From: Spirochaetia bacterium
GTDB lineage: Bacteria > Spirochaetota > Spirochaetia > CADAEX01
DNA length: 64,000 nucleotides
Assembly: GCA_017446885.1 (NCBI GenBank)
Contig: JAFSOR010000017.1
Coordinates: 54,209 to 118,208, forward strand
Reading direction: 5' to 3'
Numbering within the stretch: the first letter of the stretch is position 1; each line of letters starts with the position of its first letter. A model generated the notes under the pieces. It was not told the origin of the DNA. It did no database searches and saw only the letters and a list, made by a program, of their open reading frames with translations. The position numbers and the translations under genes are program-made. Below are positions 61,889 through 64,000 of the stretch, piece after piece.

Positions 61889-62724
61889 TTTTTGTCTCCT
61901 GATTTATCAACTTTCCTCTTGATTTCATCCAAATCTTTCTTCATCTGTTTGAGCAGCTTTAAAGTCTCCTTTACCTCTGCGGCCTCTGCCTCTTCCTGTG
62001 CATCCTCAAACATACCGGAAGATATGATACCAGTAGGAACTGCAACTACTGCCATGCCAAGGATTGCCATGAAACCGCCCAGAACTCTGCCAGGTATGGT
62101 TATTGGCCAGATGTCCCCAAGCCAGGCAAAAGAAAATATAGAGATAGCATACCAAAGGCCGTCGAGAGCGGTATGGAATATTCCGGGCTGGGCTTTGTTC
62201 TCAAAGCGGAACATAAGGACAGAGCAGACCAGCATCATTATAAAAAGGACAAAGAGTGAAGAAAGAAGCTCTGAGCGTTTTTCCCTTATTACTTTGCCCA
62301 CCTTCTGCAGCGATGTAAGATGCCGGTTTGCCTTGATAAGCCAGAAAATTCTGAGGACACGCAGGTCGTCCAGATAAAAGATTGGCACATAGAAGGGAAA
62401 GATTGCCAGCAGGTCCACAACAGCCATGAAGGTGAAGAAATATTTAATCCTTGCACGCCAGGGCGGAAGATCCGGGTATTGATATGGAGCCACCCAGAGG
62501 CGCAGGACATATTCCACAGAGAAGACTATCACAGAGAAAATCTCAAAGTTGTCCAGAAAGAGATGCAATGAGCGAGGGATTGCAAAGGTCTCAATGAATA
62601 TTGCCAGAATATTGATGACAATCAAAGTCATTATGGAGAGATCGAAAAGGCGGCTGACAATATCGCCCGGTCTTGCTTTGTCTAGAATCTCATATATTCT
62701 TCTTTTGATTTTCTGGTATGTCAT
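61885..62724 (-). CDS. Voltage-gated-channel-like ion transporter with altered pore filter
   Basis: A 279-residue six-helix channel protein: S1-S4 at about residues 25-135, with a weak voltage sensor (LRVLRIFWLIKANRHL), S5 about 152-172, pore and S6 about 185-235, then a coiled-coil-like acidic tail. Where potassium channels have TVGYGD, this protein has FAWLGD (residues 199-204, codons 62130-62113): only the last Gly and Asp agree. The rest (WYAIS, PITIPGRVLGG) aligns with the family, so it is a homologue with probably different ion selectivity. Confidence 0.85.
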   Translation of the reverse strand: MTYQKIKRRIYEILDKARPGDIVSRLFDLSIMTLIVINILAIFIETFAIPRSLHLFLDNFEIFSVIVFSVEYVLRLWVAPYQYPDLPPWRARIKYFFTFMAVVDLLAIFPFYVPIFYLDDLRVLRIFWLIKANRHLTSLQKVGKVIREKRSELLSSLFVLFIMMLVCSVLMFRFENKAQPGIFHTALDGLWYAISIFSFAWLGDIWPITIPGRVLGGFMAILGMAVVAVPTGIISSGMFEDAQEEAEAAEVKETLKLLKQMKKDLDEIKRKVDKSGDKK

Positions 62725-62797
62725 TATGAAAAGTGTACCTTTCCGGTAGGTAATTTGTCAATTGACTTATGCCTATAATTAAATTAAAATAAAAGAG

Positions 62798-64000
62798 ATG
62801 GCATATACAGTAACTGCTACAAAAATGAGACCCGCCATATTCGACCAGCTTGCAGGGCAGGATTTTGTGGCCACCAGCCTTAAGAAATCGGTGGCGACCG
62901 GCAAGATTGCCCACGCATACCTGTTCTCTGGCCCCCGGGGCGTAGGTAAGACTTCTGCCGCACGTATCCTGGCCAAAGCTATAAACTGCCAGAATCCTGG
63001 CCCAGATGGAAACCCATGCTGCCAGTGCTCAAGCTGCCGGGAGATTGCCCAGGGCAACTCCATGGATGTGATAGAGATAGACGGTGCCTCAAACACATCG
63101 GTAAACGATGTGCGGCAGATAAAGGACGAGGTGCTCTTTGCCCCGGCCAACTCCAAGTATAAAGTCTACATCATAGACGAGGTGCACATGCTGTCGAACA
63201 GTGCTTTCAACGCACTTTTAAAGACTATCGAGGAACCGCCTCCATACATCGTATTCATATTTGCCACCACCGAAGTCTACAAGGTGCCTGCGACTATCCG
63301 CTCCCGGTGCCAGCATTTCAACTTCCGCCTTATCCACACCGACGTTATCAAGGAAAGGCTGCGCAAAATATGCGACGACAACTCCATAAAGGCCGACGAC
63401 GATGTCCTTTTCTGGATTGCAAAGGAAGCCACCGGGTCGCTCCGGGATTCCTACACCCTTTTTGATAAGATAGCAGCTTTCTCGGGCAGCGAAATCTCAC
63501 TTGCCCTGATTAAGGAGAAGATGGGGCTGGTTGGCTTTGACAAGATAAACCAGCTGGCCGAGTGCTTTGCCGACAGTTCTTCGACCCGGGCTCTGGAGAT
63601 TTTGGACGATATCCTTGCAAGCGGCGTTGCTGTGGAGCAGTTTGTAACCGAGCTTACCGAATACCTGCGCAACATCCTGCTTATAAAGAACAATGTTACC
63701 AAGGAGGCGGTGCTGGGCTATTCGGAATCTGCATTCTCGGCCAAGGTGCTTGACGCTTTTTCTGTATACCAGATTGAGCAGGCTCTGGCACTGGTGCTCC
63801 AGCTTTACCGCGACCTGCGTTACTCCCTCAGCCAAAGGTTTGAGCTTGAGCTTCTGGTGACCCGCCTTTCTTCTATGAAGAACTTTGTCACCACAGCCGA
63901 GCTGGTCCAGCGACTTGAAGACCTAAAGAAGGGTTTTGTCCCTGCACCACGGCAGTCCCTGAGGCAAGCTCAGGGTGACAACGAAGTACATCAGGCTGAC
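62798..64000 (+). CDS. dnaX: DNA polymerase III subunit tau/gamma, 5' part
   Basis: The frame runs off the window end. Residues 1-400 are visible: FDQLAGQ, Walker A GPRGVGKTS near residue 45, four zinc-binding Cys (residues about 64-79), Walker B IIDEVHML near residue 123, FATTEVYKVPATIRSRCQ as sensor region. It loads the sliding clamp at the replication fork. A palindromic repeat lies in its linker at 63957-63975. The gene starts 73 bp from the divergent channel gene. It has no upstream in-frame start with a better ribosome binding site. Confidence 0.95.
   Translation, partial: MAYTVTATKMRPAIFDQLAGQDFVATSLKKSVATGKIAHAYLFSGPRGVGKTSAARILAKAINCQNPGPDGNPCCQCSSCREIAQGNSMDVIEIDGASNTSVNDVRQIKDEVLFAPANSKYKVYIIDEVHMLSNSAFNALLKTIEEPPPYIVFIFATTEVYKVPATIRSRCQHFNFRLIHTDVIKERLRKICDDNSIKADDDVLFWIAKEATGSLRDSYTLFDKIAAFSGSEISLALIKEKMGLVGFDKINQLAECFADSSSTRALEILDDILASGVAVEQFVTELTEYLRNILLIKNNVTKEAVLGYSESAFSAKVLDAFSVYQIEQALALVLQLYRDLRYSLSQRFELELLVTRLSSMKNFVTTAELVQRLEDLKKGFVPAPRQSLRQAQGDNEVHQAD
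63957..63975 (+). repeat. Palindromic coding repeat, copy 2
   Basis: CCCTGAG-gcaag-CTCAGGG, a 7 bp perfect stem with a 5-base loop, followed by TGAC. It is read in frame in dnaX as LRQAQGD. It matches the copy at 7053-7077 in layout, with stem bases changed in pairs. Confidence 0.6.

Overview
The window looks like chromosomal DNA of a Gram-negative-type, host-associated spirochaete, most likely a Treponema relative. The reasons are many lipoproteins with short lipoboxes, LolA and outer-membrane barrel proteins, a bacterial XPB-type helicase, a RodZ-like protein, phosphoketolase, an Asp-type MurA and a long G tract inside a surface-lipoprotein gene. The assignment is inference; no rRNA is present.

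Left part (1-12.8 kb): the 3' end of a probable outer-membrane barrel gene, then three tandem CotH-like lipoprotein paralogues. The middle one is frameshifted at a run of ten G. A DUF4956 membrane protein follows. After these come a YgjV-like protein, threonine synthase, an aminotransferase-like remnant, a dolichol-phosphate-mannose-synthase-like glycosyltransferase with GtrA, and a minus-strand 5'-nucleotidase/copper ATPase pair. The ATPase carries a copper-chaperone domain fused to its C-terminus. A 3 x 23 bp direct repeat (33 bp period) separates this pair from an AT-rich PstI/BsuBI-type restriction-modification island (13.0-15.4 kb).

Middle part (15.4-40.7 kb): mostly housekeeping genes. 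They include a metallophosphoesterase, cation efflux, Bcp peroxiredoxin, a degenerate Fic-like protein, cupin, phosphoketolase, MATE, rplM-rpsI-recX and an HTH/receiver-like protein. A long plus-strand run follows: pyrimidine phosphorylase, patatin-barrel protein, NlpC-like lipoprotein, EndoQ-like nuclease and murA. After an XPB helicase on the minus strand comes rsuA-like, lolA-like, rodZ-like, rimO and pcrA, with frequent start/stop overlaps. An M23 peptidase, tRNA-Ser(GGA) and the SRP RNA follow; the two RNAs probably share one transcript.

Right part (40.9-64 kb): a fusion of a TAXI-type binding lipoprotein to a GltS-type sodium/glutamate carrier, psd-pssA-flippase phospholipid genes, an MBL hydrolase and TrpB2 with a hairpin leader. 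A 6S-like structured RNA sits next to it. Then come three lipoprotein genes interrupted by an IS3-family element and an AAA/DUF4143 ATPase. An esterase/adenylation/GNAT/TlpA/CXXC/Fe-S cluster follows, then an iron alcohol dehydrogenase, a polar amino-acid ABC transporter, a TSCPD protein, a channel with a non-canonical pore filter, and the 5' part of dnaX.

The observations I would follow first are the TAXI-GltS fusion, the G10 tract in the CotH array, the shared 12-bp TGACC-type words in copA and the Fic-like gene, the copA-copZ fusion with an internal ribosome binding site, the 6S-like RNA, and the altered channel filter.
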